From contig NZ_JPLE01000032.1 in assembly GCF_001010415.1 (NCBI RefSeq), positions 118,740-182,739 of the forward strand: a stretch of 64,000 nucleotides of DNA, in the 5' to 3' direction. Position numbers and translations under genes: made by a program. Position 1 is the first letter of the stretch, and the number at the start of each line of letters is the position of its first letter. The DNA comes from Xanthomonas pisi DSM 18956 (GTDB lineage: Bacteria; Pseudomonadota; Gammaproteobacteria; Xanthomonadales; Xanthomonadaceae). Positions 42,219-51,422 of the stretch are shown here, piece after piece. Under the pieces are notes generated by a model that saw only the letters and a list, made by a program, of their open reading frames with translations, made no database searches and was not told the DNA's origin.

Positions 42219-42761
42219 TTAGTGCATCGGGCAGTTGGTTGGCTGCTTGTAGCGGACGGATCGCGTTCGTCCTGAATTGTTGACGATTACGTCCGCAAGG
42301 CGATGCGCGCCGGCACACAGGCTGATCGTGATGTTGGTGCCGCTGTTGCGGCCGTTAGGAAGGAAGCGCACCACAGGTCTGCCAATCGTTCCGGTGATGC
42401 TGATGTTGTCGCTTGCTGCATAGCGCTCGACTCGCAAGATGGAGTCTGCGCCTGCGGGGTGCCCATTGCGTAGGGGATCCTGGAAGAGGATCCATCCTTG
42501 GCTCCAGTTCGTGTCCGATCGGCAACTTGCCCCATCGACCGATGGGCAGATGCTGACAGGCAGGCGCTGGGCGACCGCCAGACTCCTGGCGGTCGCCAGA
42601 TGCGCGGTGAGCAGGTGGAGCCGCGCCTGTGCGCGCTGCCATTCGATCAACGCCCTGAAGCTGGGCAGGCCGATGGTCGTCAGGATGCCGATGATCGCCA
42701 TCACGATCAGTGACTGAAGCGCGGTGTACCCTTTTTGGTACGAACGAGTCGCTGCTTGCAT
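42219..42761 (-). CDS. FimT/GspH-type pseudopilin, lone copy
   Basis: This 180-residue prepilin-like protein has the leader MQAATRSYQKG, then YTALQSLIVMAIIGILTTIGLPSF, and a GspH-like domain with RSLAVAQRLPVSICPS and VRFLPNGRNSG. The start (complement of 42759-42761) follows an AGGAGCAGGACG box and gives a normal leader; an upstream in-frame ATG at 42806 is less likely. The +5 Glu of type IV pilins is replaced by Gln (YTALQ), and +1 is Tyr. It stands apart from the minor pilin operon, on the opposite strand. Function in pilus assembly or DNA uptake is possible but unproven. Confidence 0.85.
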   Translation of the reverse strand: MQAATRSYQKGYTALQSLIVMAIIGILTTIGLPSFRALIEWQRAQARLHLLTAHLATARSLAVAQRLPVSICPSVDGASCRSDTNWSQGWILFQDPLRNGHPAGADSILRVERYAASDNISITGTIGRPVVRFLPNGRNSGTNITISLCAGAHRLADVIVNNSGRTRSVRYKQPTNCPMH

Positions 42762-42902
42762 TCGTCCTGCTCCTGCATTGGAGCAAGCAGTCTCTAAGGT
42801 GATCACATCTCAGGTAACGTCTGTCCCTACGTGGCGGGATGTCAGATTTTTACCAAAGGTGACCTCCGTTTTTTCGTGCAGCCTTCCCCCGAGATCCGCT
42901 CC

Positions 42903-44924
42903 ATGACCGATCGTTTTGAGCTCGTATCCCCGTATTCCCCAGCCGGCGACCAGCCGGCGGCCATCGACAAGCTGGTGGCCAACTTCGAGGCCGGCCTGGC
43001 CAAGCAGACCCTGCTGGGGGTGACCGGCTCGGGCAAGACCTACACCATCGCCAATGTGGTGCAGCAGGTGCAAAAACCCACCTTGGTGATGGCGCCGAAC
43101 AAAACGCTGGCGGCGCAGCTGTATGGCGAGTTCAAGTCGTTCTTTCCGAACAATGCGGTCGAGTACTTCGTCAGCTATTACGACTACTACCAGCCCGAAG
43201 CGTACGTGCCGTCGTCGGACACCTTCATCGAGAAGGACAGTTCGATCAACGAACACATCGAGCAGATGCGCCTGTCGGCGACCAAGACCTTGCTGTCGCG
43301 TCGCGATTCGCTGGTGGTTGCGACGGTGTCTGCGATTTATGGATTGGGCGCGCCGGAAGACTATCTGTCGCTTCGGTTGATCCTGTCGGTGGGCGAGCAC
43401 ATCGATCAGCGCAAGTTGATCCGTCATCTCAGCGATCTGCAGTACACCCGCAACGAATTCGAGCTGACGCGCGGTGCGTTTCGCGTGCGTGGCGAAGTAC
43501 TGGATGTGTTTCCTGCCGAGTCGGACACCGAGGCCTTGCGCATCGAGTTGTTCGACGGCGACATCGAGCAGCTGACCTTGTTCGACCCGTTGACCGGCGA
43601 AACCCTGCGCAAGCTGCAGCGCTACACCGTGTACCCAAAGACGCATTACGCGACCACGCGCGAGCGCACGCTCAGTGCGGTCGACACGATCAAGGACGAG
43701 CTCAAGGAACGGCTGGAGCAGCTGTATTCGCAGAACAAGTTGGTCGAAGCGCAGCGTCTGGCGCAGCGCACCCAGTTCGATCTGGAGATGATGGCCGAAG
43801 TGGGCTTCTGCAACGGCATCGAAAACTATTCGCGGCATCTCACCGGCAAGGCGCCCGGCGAGCCGCCGCCGACGCTGTTCGACTACCTGCCGCCGGATGC
43901 GCTGCTGGTCATCGATGAGTCGCACGTGACCATTCCGCAGATCGGTGCGATGTACAAGGGCGATCGCTCGCGCAAGGAAACGTTGGTGGAGTTCGGCTTC
44001 CGCCTGCCGTCAGCGCTCGACAACCGGCCGCTGCGCTTCGAGGAGTGGGAGGCGCGTTCGCCGCGCAGCATCTATGTCTCCGCAACGCCGGGGCCCTATG
44101 AATTGCGCGAGTCTGCCGGCGAGATCACCGAGCTGGTGGTGCGTCCCACGGGTTTGATCGATCCGGTCGTGGAAATTCGCCCGGTCGGTACCCAGGTCGA
44201 CGACTTGATGTCCGAGGTGCACGAGCGCATCAAGCTCGGCGACCGCGTGCTGGTCACGACGCTGACCAAGCGCATGGCCGAGAACCTGACCGAGTACCTC
44301 GGTGAGCATGGCATTCGCGTGCGCTATCTGCACTCGGATATCGACACGGTCGAGCGTGTGGAAATCATCCGCGATCTGCGCCTGGGCAAGTTCGACGTGC
44401 TGGTTGGCATCAACCTGCTCCGCGAAGGCCTGGACATGCCGGAAGTGTCGTTGGTGGCGATCCTGGATGCGGACAAGGAAGGTTTCCTGCGGTCGACCGG
44501 CTCGCTGATCCAGACCATCGGCCGCGCCGCACGCAATCTGCGCGGCAAGGCGATCCTGTATGCCGACAAGATGACGCGTTCGATGCAGGCCGCGATCGAC
44601 GAGACCGACCGCCGTCGCGAGAAACAGGTGGAGTACAACCTCGAGCATGGCATTACGCCCAAGTCGGTGGCACGCCCGATCTCCGACATCATGGAGGGTG
44701 CACGCGAGGATGCAGCCGAGAAGAAGGCGGGCAAGGGGCGGTCGAAGTCGCGCCAGGTCGCCGAAGAGGCGCCCGATTATCGCGCCATGAAGCCTGCGGA
44801 AATTGCCGGCAAGCTCAAGAGTCTGGAGCAGAAGATGTACCAGCATGCCAAGGATCTGGAGTTCGAGGCAGCGGCGCAGATTCGCGACCAGATCCAGAAG
44901 TTGAAGGCCGCAAGCCTGGGGTAG
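42903..44924 (+). CDS. uvrB: excinuclease ABC subunit UvrB
   Basis: This 673-residue damage-recognition helicase-like subunit acts in nucleotide excision repair. Walker A is [12 protein letters not shown] (about 39-50), the beta-hairpin region is [13 protein letters not shown], and helicase motifs include [14 protein letters not shown] and TIGRAARN. The C-terminal UVR motif ([20 protein letters not shown]) contacts UvrC. ATG 42903 gives [20 protein letters not shown]. No other repair gene is adjacent. Confidence 0.98.
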   Translation: MTDRFELVSPYSPAGDQPAAIDKLVANFEAGLAKQTLLGVTGSGKTYTIANVVQQVQKPTLVMAPNKTLAAQLYGEFKSFFPNNAVEYFVSYYDYYQPEAYVPSSDTFIEKDSSINEHIEQMRLSATKTLLSRRDSLVVATVSAIYGLGAPEDYLSLRLILSVGEHIDQRKLIRHLSDLQYTRNEFELTRGAFRVRGEVLDVFPAESDTEALRIELFDGDIEQLTLFDPLTGETLRKLQRYTVYPKTHYATTRERTLSAVDTIKDELKERLEQLYSQNKLVEAQRLAQRTQFDLEMMAEVGFCNGIENYSRHLTGKAPGEPPPTLFDYLPPDALLVIDESHVTIPQIGAMYKGDRSRKETLVEFGFRLPSALDNRPLRFEEWEARSPRSIYVSATPGPYELRESAGEITELVVRPTGLIDPVVEIRPVGTQVDDLMSEVHERIKLGDRVLVTTLTKRMAENLTEYLGEHGIRVRYLHSDIDTVERVEIIRDLRLGKFDVLVGINLLREGLDMPEVSLVAILDADKEGFLRSTGSLIQTIGRAARNLRGKAILYADKMTRSMQAAIDETDRRREKQVEYNLEHGITPKSVARPISDIMEGAREDAAEKKAGKGRSKSRQVAEEAPDYRAMKPAEIAGKLKSLEQKMYQHAKDLEFEAAAQIRDQIQKLKAASLG

Positions 44925-44955
44925 GGCGAAGTGGCACACAAAGCGCAGGGAGGGC

Positions 44956-44984
44956 TTGTGGTCGGCAAAACCCTGCGCTAGAAT
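44956..44984 (+). promoter_or_regulatory. promoter of tRNA-Val
   Basis: TTGTGG (44956-44961) and TAGAAT (44979-44984) are spaced 17 bases, 36 bases upstream of the mature tRNA start. Confidence 0.5.
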
Positions 44985-45020
44985 GCGCGCCCTGCACAGC
45001 GCGATGCTGGCGCAGGATTC

Positions 45021-45095
45021 GGGCGGTTAGCTCAGCGGTAGAGCACTACCTTGACATGGTAGGGGTCACAGGTTCGAACCCTGTACCGCCCACCA
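45021..45095 (+). tRNA. tRNA-Val (GAC anticodon)
   Basis: A 75-base cloverleaf with encoded CCA. The acceptor is GGGCGGT / ACCGCCC, the anticodon GAC is at 45053-45055 in CTTGACATG, and the T-arm is CACAGG-TTCGAAC-CCTGT. It marks the left side of the secretion locus; no second copy of its 3' end was noticed further right in the window. Confidence 0.95.
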
Positions 45096-45161
45096 CTCCA
45101 AGTCCAGATGGTATGGCGACTTGAGTGGTTACATGATCGGCAGCAATGTCTGCCAGTGATC

Positions 45162-45420
45162 TTAAAATGACTCTCTCAAAGGCTGCTGCAGCGCCGGCAC
45201 GTATTTGGTCAGGTTCCCGGCAAGCAACTCAAGTCGCTCCTTCGCCTCACGCAGATGCATCTCACTAAAGTCGTGTAGCGCCGGTCTTGCCGATCGCGCA
45301 ACGATCTAGCGAGCCCCACCATGTCCCATCCATGTGTACCGCATGGCATGCGCGGCTGGCGATGGCATGCGAACGATTGCTGGCGCAGAGCGCGATCGGG
45401 TAATGCAATCCAACTTTCTG
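45162..45420 (-). pseudogene. remnant of an unknown gene between tRNA-Val and the T4SS locus
   Basis: On the minus strand a frame ending at 45162 reads LHDFSEMHLREAKERLELL...QQPLRESF and looks like the C-terminus of a real protein. It has no good start, and the same frame upstream is broken by a TAG near 45306, beyond which RYTWMGHGG-like residues continue. The family is not recognised. The rest of 45096-45686 holds no convincing gene; the short reading frames there on both strands lack ribosome sites. Confidence 0.35.
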
Positions 45421-45686
45421 AGGTCGCGGCGCAACCATTGGCTCGCGATACCGCTTGATGGCTCAGCGCATCTAATGAGGGATCCAACGCTGGCAGCAGT
45501 GGAGCTGTCGGCTAGCGCGTGTTTGCCTGCCGCCGCACCGGCGCAAGGGCCAAGCCAAGTTCGCCAACTCAGGTTCAGAGGTGGGGCGGCTCGAGCCGTG
45601 CAGTCACGCGCGCCGCCGAAACCGCTTTCTCCATCACACGTCTTGCTTTAGCATCGCTTCCGCGCTGACGGAAAGGAAGGCTGGCG

Positions 45687-45929
45687 ATGGACGAGTATCA
45701 GCACACCGTGCTGACCAGGGGGAGGTATCGCATTGTGGCGATCACGCGCGACGAGGTGTATGCACCCGATGCGGTGGTGGCGTATGCGGTCGTGACCGAT
45801 GCTGGAACGCGAATAACGCCGGATCTTTCCTTGGATCAAGCCAAGGTGTGGATCGACTCGCTCGTCGAAAGCGAGAGTGGGGGCCGCAAAGCGGACCCGA
45901 TCGACCACAAGCCTGTCGTCCGTCGTTAG
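45687..45929 (+). CDS. small conserved-looking protein preceding virD4
   Basis: This 80-residue acidic protein starts MDEYQHTVLTRGRYRIVAI and contains DLSLDQAKVWIDSLVE. ATG 45687 follows a GGAAAGGAAGG box. No signal peptide, membrane helix or known motif is seen. It ends 36 bases before virD4 on the same strand and has GC-rich codon use like virD4, so it is probably co-transcribed with it. Function unknown. Confidence 0.6.
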   Translation: MDEYQHTVLTRGRYRIVAITRDEVYAPDAVVAYAVVTDAGTRITPDLSLDQAKVWIDSLVESESGGRKADPIDHKPVVRR

Positions 45930-45965
45930 ACCGCCGTCCAGCTGCAAGCCTAGGGAGAAGGGCGC

Positions 45966-47639
45966 ATGTCGAAAGCCAAAATTATCGCGATTGCCACTGC
46001 GGTGGCGCTGCTCGCCGGATATTTGCTGTCCGGCTACGTGACCTTGCTGCTGCTGCGGCTGGAGACGAGCCTGTATAGCTGGGACACCTATTACCGCTAC
46101 TACAGCGCACTGGGACTGCCCCAGGTTGCTCCCTATGCAACCAAGATCAAGATGGCAGGTGGCATCGGCTTCGGTTTTCCGGCGCTCATTTGGATCATCG
46201 GTATTGCTCTGGTACTCAAGCCCAAGGCGCCTGCATTGCATGGCGACGCGCGCTTCGCCGGGGCTGCCGATCTCGCCAAGCACGGCCTGTTCAAGCCAAG
46301 CGGGAACGGCATCGTCGTCGGTAAATTCAACGGCAAGCTGGTGCGTCTGAGCGGGCAGCAATTCGTGATCCTCGCTGCGCCGACGCGCTCGGGCAAGGGT
46401 GTGGGTGTTGTCATCCCCAACCTGCTTGAGTACCAGGAGTCGATCGTCGTGCTGGACATCAAGCAGGAGAACTTCGATCTGACCAGCGGCTGGCGCGCCA
46501 GCCAGGGGCACGAGGTCTTTCTCTTCAATCCGTTTGCAGAAGATCGGCGCACCCATCGCTGGAATCCACTGACCTACGTGTCGAACGATCCTGCATTCCG
46601 CGTGTCGGACCTGATGAGCATCGCGGCCATGCTGTATCCGGACGGCTCGGACGATCAAAAATTCTGGGTCAGCCAGGCGCGTAATGCATTTTTGGCTTTC
46701 GCTCTGTATCTGTTCGAGAACTGGGATGAGGAGCTGTCGCTCGGCTTCCCGGGCGGGGCAGGGGCGCCCACGCTGGGCGGCATCTATCGCCTGTCTTCGG
46801 GGGACGGTACCGACCTCAAGAAATACCTGAAATCGCTGTCCGAGCGCAGGTTCCTGAGCGGCAATGCCAAATCGGCCTTTGCCAACATGCTGTCACAGGC
46901 GGATGAGACCTTCGCGTCCATCATGGGCACCCTGAAAGAACCGCTCAACGCGTGGATCAACCCTGTGCTGGATGCAGCCACCAGCGCCGACGATTTCCTG
47001 CTCACGGATCTACGCAAGAAGAAGATGACGATCTACATCGGCATCCAGCCCAACAAGCTGGCGGAGAGCCGCCTGATCATCAACCTGCTCTTCAGTCAGA
47101 TCATCAACCTCAATACGCGCGAGCTGCCGAAGTCCAACCCGGAGCTCAAGTACCAGTGCTTGCTGCTCATGGACGAATTCACCTCGATCGGCAAAGTGGA
47201 CATCATCGCAACGGCAGTAGCCTACATGGCCGGCTATAACATCCGTCTGCTGCCCATCATCCAGAGCATGGCGCAACTAGACGCGACCTATGGCAAGGAC
47301 CTGTCGCGCACCATCATCACCAATCACGCCCTGCAGATCCTGTACGCACCGCGCGAGCAACAGGACGCGAACGACTACTCGGAGATGTTGGGCTACACGA
47401 CGATCAAGAAGAAAAACATCACTAGGGGGCGCGAAACAACGCGCAGCGTGTCGGAGGAGCGGCGTGCATTGATGTTGCCGCAGGAGTTGAAGGCGATGGG
47501 AAACGACCATGAAGTGTTCCTCTACGAAGGAATCCCGCATCCGGTCAAATGCCAGAAAATAAAGTACTACCAAGATAAGCACTTTACTTCACGTCTCTTA
47601 GACAAAGTGGAAACCCCAATCCTCGACCTGAAAATGTGA
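45966..47639 (+). CDS. virD4: type IV secretion coupling protein VirD4
   Basis: This 557-residue hexameric inner-membrane ATPase recruits substrates to the T4SS; in Xanthomonas it binds effectors through their C-terminal XVIPCD domain. Two N-terminal membrane segments are present (about 7-32 and 65-85). Walker A is APTRSGKGVGVVIP (about 138-151) and Walker B CLLLMDEFTSIGK (about 398-410). The DIKQENFDLTSGWR and IIQSMAQLDATYGK segments are typical. A GGGAGAAGGG ribosome site precedes ATG 45966. Codon use is GC-rich, unlike the following virB genes, from which it is separated by a 346-base region. Confidence 0.95.
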   Translation: MSKAKIIAIATAVALLAGYLLSGYVTLLLLRLETSLYSWDTYYRYYSALGLPQVAPYATKIKMAGGIGFGFPALIWIIGIALVLKPKAPALHGDARFAGAADLAKHGLFKPSGNGIVVGKFNGKLVRLSGQQFVILAAPTRSGKGVGVVIPNLLEYQESIVVLDIKQENFDLTSGWRASQGHEVFLFNPFAEDRRTHRWNPLTYVSNDPAFRVSDLMSIAAMLYPDGSDDQKFWVSQARNAFLAFALYLFENWDEELSLGFPGGAGAPTLGGIYRLSSGDGTDLKKYLKSLSERRFLSGNAKSAFANMLSQADETFASIMGTLKEPLNAWINPVLDAATSADDFLLTDLRKKKMTIYIGIQPNKLAESRLIINLLFSQIINLNTRELPKSNPELKYQCLLLMDEFTSIGKVDIIATAVAYMAGYNIRLLPIIQSMAQLDATYGKDLSRTIITNHALQILYAPREQQDANDYSEMLGYTTIKKKNITRGRETTRSVSEERRALMLPQELKAMGNDHEVFLYEGIPHPVKCQKIKYYQDKHFTSRLLDKVETPILDLKM

Positions 47640-47652
47640 TGAGTCGCACACT

Positions 47653-47673
47653 TTTATGATAAATTCTCATAAA
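47653..47673. promoter_or_regulatory. AT-rich inverted repeat after virD4
   Basis: TTTATGA-N7-TCATAAA is a perfect 7-bp dyad 14 bases after the virD4 stop. It may be an operator for the virB7 operon or a weak terminator; without a T tract an operator is favoured. A second perfect palindrome, CACTACGTAGTG, lies at 47728-47739. Confidence 0.35.
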
Positions 47674-47800
47674 TTAGAGACTTGTATCACTTTCAGCTTG
47701 ACTGTTGGTCGACAAGGCGGCAGATTGCACTACGTAGTGGCAGCCTGACGATAGTCTGATCTTCTGGTTGCTCAGGAATGGGGTTACATGGAGCGTAAAA

Positions 47801-47989
47801 ATGTTTATGTGTGACGAAACATTCTTGCCCGGATCTCTTAAATACGTTCGCCCTCTTGGCGAACGATTTGTTGTGCCTGAAATATTTCGACAATTACTGG
47901 TTTTTAGGCATGGTCCTTTGGGCGCTAAATGTAAGACGTCGCAGGCGCGAAAGAAAAATGGCTTATTAGTTATGGAGATTAGGGCGTGA
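47801..47989 (+). CDS. candidate small protein coupled to virB7
   Basis: A 62-codon frame starts at ATG 47801 with GGAG at 47790-47793 (7-base spacing) and ends at TGA 47987-47989, overlapping the GTG start of virB7 as GTGA. The product (MFMCDETFLPGSLKYVRPLG... ending NGLLVMEIRA) is basic and has no recognised family. The hairpin at 47845-47865 lies inside it. It may be a leader peptide coupling translation into virB7, or chance. It fills most of the virD4-virB7 gap. Confidence 0.35.
   Translation: MFMCDETFLPGSLKYVRPLGERFVVPEIFRQLLVFRHGPLGAKCKTSQARKKNGLLVMEIRA
47845..47865 (+). promoter_or_regulatory. strong hairpin in the virB7 leader
   Basis: CGTTCGCC / GGCGAACG with loop CTCTT is a perfect 8-bp stem, about 120 bases before virB7. 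There is no T tract, so it is more likely an RNA structure or protein-binding dyad than a terminator. Confidence 0.4.
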
Positions 47990-48396
47990 AGAAGGGTCAT
48001 ACCTTGAAAATTACATGTCTTGTGCTGACCATGCTCGCGCTGGCTTCATGTGCAACAAAGCCTGCCGCAGATTTCGGCGGGCGGTGGAAGCCGGTGAATC
48101 GTTTTGCAGAGACGCCGATGGAGTTGCCGCTGCACGCTTCCTACGTCTATCAAGCTACTCCGATGGACGGTACGCTAAAAACAATGTTGGAGCGTTGGGT
48201 CAAGGACTCCAATATGACGCTTGCTTACAACATTACCTCTGATTACACGCTATATGCCGCAGTCGCAAAAATAGAAACAACTAGCGTAAAGCAAGCGGTG
48301 GATGAGCTCAGTGCGGTTTATGCGACACAGGGAGTACACGTAGCGATTGTTGGAAATCAGATAGTCGTTCAGCCTGTTTCTAAGTCGGCTGGTTGA
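47986..48396 (+). CDS. virB7: T4SS outer-membrane lipoprotein VirB7 (long, X-T4SS type; GTG start)
   Basis: This 136-residue lipoprotein has the lipobox LALASC with the modified cysteine at residue 22. It is much longer than classical VirB7 (about 50 residues). After a short linker (RWKPVNRF), the rest forms a compact domain like the N0 domain known in Xanthomonas citri VirB7, where it forms the extra ring of the outer-membrane core complex with VirB9 and VirB10. GTG 47986 is the only sensible start. It heads the virB operon. Confidence 0.9.
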   Translation: MKKGHTLKITCLVLTMLALASCATKPAADFGGRWKPVNRFAETPMELPLHASYVYQATPMDGTLKTMLERWVKDSNMTLAYNITSDYTLYAAVAKIETTSVKQAVDELSAVYATQGVHVAIVGNQIVVQPVSKSAG

Positions 48397-48467
48397 TGCT
48401 TTAGCCCTCGTCTCTGCGCTAATAAAATACGCAGCATTTTTGTAAAATAGGTGGAAGCGGATTACTT

Positions 48468-49388
48468 ATGTTCCGTAAGAAAGAACCCAGTCACCAAGTT
48501 GATCAAGCGGTTGCGAAAGCGGTCAACTACGAGCTGACAATTGCAGATCTTGCGCAACGTAGCCAACGGCGTGCCTGGATGGTTGCAACTACTTCTTTGG
48601 CGGTATCTGTCATGTTGGCGGGTGGTTATTACTACATGCTGCCGCTTAAAGAAAAAGTTCCGTATCTTGTAATGGCCGATGCTTCCACCGGGACTGCTAC
48701 TGTTGCCAGGCTTCAGGGTGACTTCTATAACCAGCAGATTACATCTAGTGAGGCGATCAATCGGAGTAATGTTGCGCAATATGTAACGGCACGCGAGTCC
48801 TATGACTCAGAGATCATGACATTGCGTGATTGGAATCTCGTTTTTATCATGTCTACTACGCAGGTCGGCGCCGGGCATAAGCAACTGTACATGGAGACTA
48901 ACCCGGATAATCCTTTTCTAAAGTACGGAAAAGCAAAGTCGATCCGCGTTAAAATTCTCAGCATCACTCCTCTGGGGCAGCGAGCCTCCGGCGGATTCAG
49001 GGGGGCTGCTGTCAGAATACAGCGTAACCTGTATGAAAAAACGACTGGCATCTCGACTTTTATCGACAACAAGTTGATCACACTGGCTTTTGATTACAAT
49101 AATAATCTAAAGTTGGATGAGCAAGATCGGTTGCAAAATCCTTTAGGATTCCAAGTGACCGAATATCGCGTCGACAACGACTATGATAAGGCCCCGCCAG
49201 ACGTCGGGTCTTCTGCCACTGGCCCCAGCGCGTCGACTAGTAGCGCCCAGCCTCAGGTTATTGCAAATCCGAATCCAGACTTGGCTGCTCCGGCGATTGG
49301 CGTTGCAGTACCCGCAACGACAGGGCCTGATGCGGCAGGATCGGCCGAAGGGATCTCGATTGGAACTGACGGAGCAAGAGGTCAATGA
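48468..49388 (+). CDS. virB8: T4SS inner-membrane protein VirB8
   Basis: This 306-residue bitopic inner-membrane protein has a cytoplasmic N-terminus of about 40 residues, one helix (TSLAVSVMLAGGYYYMLPL) and a periplasmic NTF2-like domain (ESYDSEIMTLRDWNLVFIMS; GFRGAAVRIQRNLYEKTTG). The C-terminus adds an unstructured Ala/Pro/Ser tail of about 65 residues, longer than in Agrobacterium VirB8. The stop overlaps the virB9 start. Confidence 0.93.
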   Translation: MFRKKEPSHQVDQAVAKAVNYELTIADLAQRSQRRAWMVATTSLAVSVMLAGGYYYMLPLKEKVPYLVMADASTGTATVARLQGDFYNQQITSSEAINRSNVAQYVTARESYDSEIMTLRDWNLVFIMSTTQVGAGHKQLYMETNPDNPFLKYGKAKSIRVKILSITPLGQRASGGFRGAAVRIQRNLYEKTTGISTFIDNKLITLAFDYNNNLKLDEQDRLQNPLGFQVTEYRVDNDYDKAPPDVGSSATGPSASTSSAQPQVIANPNPDLAAPAIGVAVPATTGPDAAGSAEGISIGTDGARGQ

Positions 49389-50155
49389 AGTATAGGAATA
49401 AATTGATAGTGTGGCTCTTGGCCGGGATGTCAGCAGTCGGGTCGTCGGTCAGCGTTCATGCGCAAGCGGTCGACTATTACGATTATAAGTCTGATCAGAT
49501 CTATCCGATCCGCACTGGTTTGGGGATTACAACTCAGATCGAGTTGAATCCTAACGAAAAGATTCTCGATTACAGTACTGGTTTCAGTAGCGGTTGGGAG
49601 CTGACTCGGCGAGATAATGTTTTTTATCTAAAGCCTAAGAACGTCGATGTTGATACCAACATGATGGTCAGAACCGAAACGCACTCATATATTTTTGAGC
49701 TCAAGGTTGTTGCTACTGACTGGCGCGAACTTGAGCAGGCGCGTCGCGCGGGTGTTCAGTACAAGGTGGTTTTCAATTATCCTAGCGACTCGCAGTTTTC
49801 GGTCGCAAAAGACACAGTTGAAGAAGATGCGAAGCCTTTGCTCAGTACTGAGCTATCCAAAGACAGGCAGTACTATTTTGACTATTCCTACGCCACGCGT
49901 AGCCGTCTAGGGTGGCTTGTACCAGTTAGTGCATATGATGACGGTCGATTTACGTACCTAAAGCTTACTGATTCAAGTAAGTTCCAGACAGGAAATTTTC
50001 CGGCAGTGTTCGGTCGTGAGAAAGAGCATGGCGAAGATTTTGTAGTCAACACTACAGTTGAAGGGAATGTGCTCATTGTCCATGGTACATACCCCTATTT
50101 GGTTATCAGACATGGAAGTAATGTCGTCGGTCTTCGGAGGAATGTAAAGAAATGA
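49385..50155 (+). CDS. virB9: T4SS core complex protein VirB9
   Basis: This 256-residue periplasmic/outer-membrane core subunit has a signal peptide (VWLLAGMSAVGSSVSVHAQA). The N-terminal beta-sandwich domain contains SDQIYPIRTGLGITTQIEL and the C-terminal domain contains NTTVEGNVLIVHGTYPYLVIRHG, which pairs with VirB7 in the outer ring. Start and stop overlap virB8 and virB10 by 4 bases each. Confidence 0.94.
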   Translation: MKYRNKLIVWLLAGMSAVGSSVSVHAQAVDYYDYKSDQIYPIRTGLGITTQIELNPNEKILDYSTGFSSGWELTRRDNVFYLKPKNVDVDTNMMVRTETHSYIFELKVVATDWRELEQARRAGVQYKVVFNYPSDSQFSVAKDTVEEDAKPLLSTELSKDRQYYFDYSYATRSRLGWLVPVSAYDDGRFTYLKLTDSSKFQTGNFPAVFGREKEHGEDFVVNTTVEGNVLIVHGTYPYLVIRHGSNVVGLRRNVKK

Positions 50156-51411
50156 GCCAAAATAATCCTCCCGAGAACAATGAGGGTCGCCAGGACAATG
50201 GCGATAACGATCGCACGCAGGCTCCAAATAGCGGTCAGGATCCTAATAACCCCTATTTTGCTCGTACTCAAGCGCAGCCGCTGCCAAACCTGGATGCCTC
50301 AGCGCCTGAGCTTCGTTCGGTAGAAGATCAGCGGCTTAATAGAAAAGCGCTGTTTTTCCTTGGTGCGATTGTGCTGGTTTTGCTTGTGCTCGCTTTTTTT
50401 CTTTATAAGAGCGCTACTAACCGAAATGAAGCGGAAGCAAAGAAGGAACCTACGGCTACCGTGACCGCGCCCAGCCTTCCTAAAATGGCAAATGCTCCGG
50501 CGCAGGTCGAAGTTCAGCAAGACGTTCCGCCTATTTCGCTCGCGCCACCACCCCTTCCGCCCCCGCAAACTCCGGATTATCCGCAGCCAGTTTATCCAGC
50601 AAGCAATCGTCCAGCTGGTCCGACACTTGCTGAGCGGCGGATGGCCTCTGCTGGAGGTAGCGGCGCTGCGGGTTCTGGCGGCAGCGGTCCAATGAGTGCC
50701 GAGGAGTATTCCAATTCGATCTTGGCTGGTCTCAATCCTGCAGGCGAAGCAGGAGCAGCTGGCTCGGAAGACGGTAGCGAGGCTGACAAGCAGAAAGTAA
50801 CAAGCGCACAATTCATTCGACATCCGGATGCGTTGCTCGTACGCGGCACTTATTTGCGCTGCATTTTGGAAACGAGGGTGATTACTGACATCCCCGGTTT
50901 CACGTCGTGCCTTATCACTGAGCCGGTTTATTCAATAAATGGTCGAACGTTGCTGCTGCCCAAGGGCTCAAAAATTTATGGTAGCTATAGTGGAGGTCCG
51001 ACTGGACAGCGTGTTTCCGTTATCTGGGATCGCATCACTACACCAACAGGCATCGATGTATCTATGTCGAGCCCTGGGATAGACGGCTTGGGTGGTGCTG
51101 GACATCCGGGGCAGTACGATGCGCACTGGGGGCAGCGCTTGTCTTCTGCTTTGATGATTAGCCTGTTGGCGGATGCCTTCAAATACGCTGCTGCTGAGTA
51201 CGGTCCCGAACAGACCACGGTATCTCAGACTGGTGTTGAAGTTCAGTCCCCTTATGAAAGCGCTACCGCTAGAACAATGGAGCGTATTGCAAACGATGCG
51301 GCAACAGAAAGCATGAGGCGGCCAGCCACTGTCACTATCAACCAGGGTTCGCTGGTTAATGTGTATGTTGCCAAAGATGTCGATTTTACAAACGTATTGC
51401 CAAGAAGGTAA
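50152..51411 (+). CDS. virB10: T4SS core complex protein VirB10
   Basis: This 419-residue protein spans both membranes. It has a cytoplasmic N-terminus of about 63 residues, the helix ALFFLGAIVLVLLVLAFFLY, a proline-rich periplasmic linker (about 110-170), and the TrbI-like C-terminal domain with IRHPDALLVRGTYLRCILETR, LLLPKGSKIYGSY and RVSVIWDRITTPTGI. The antenna-helix region that forms the outer-membrane pore is near ALMISLLADAFKYAAAE. The stop is 11 bases before virB11. Confidence 0.95.
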   Translation: MSQNNPPENNEGRQDNGDNDRTQAPNSGQDPNNPYFARTQAQPLPNLDASAPELRSVEDQRLNRKALFFLGAIVLVLLVLAFFLYKSATNRNEAEAKKEPTATVTAPSLPKMANAPAQVEVQQDVPPISLAPPPLPPPQTPDYPQPVYPASNRPAGPTLAERRMASAGGSGAAGSGGSGPMSAEEYSNSILAGLNPAGEAGAAGSEDGSEADKQKVTSAQFIRHPDALLVRGTYLRCILETRVITDIPGFTSCLITEPVYSINGRTLLLPKGSKIYGSYSGGPTGQRVSVIWDRITTPTGIDVSMSSPGIDGLGGAGHPGQYDAHWGQRLSSALMISLLADAFKYAAAEYGPEQTTVSQTGVEVQSPYESATARTMERIANDAATESMRRPATVTINQGSLVNVYVAKDVDFTNVLPRR

Positions 51412-51422
51412 CGAGAGCGCAC

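Noticed and set aside
45021..45095. Search for a duplicated 3' end of tRNA-Val marking a genomic-island attachment site
   Set aside because: No second copy was noticed by eye up to 64 kb; the right border may lie outside the window.
45209..45651. Two small frames (minus 45209-45487, plus 45334-45651) between tRNA-Val and the T4SS genes
   Set aside because: No ribosome sites, biased composition and no family; they overlap each other and the decayed minus-strand frame.
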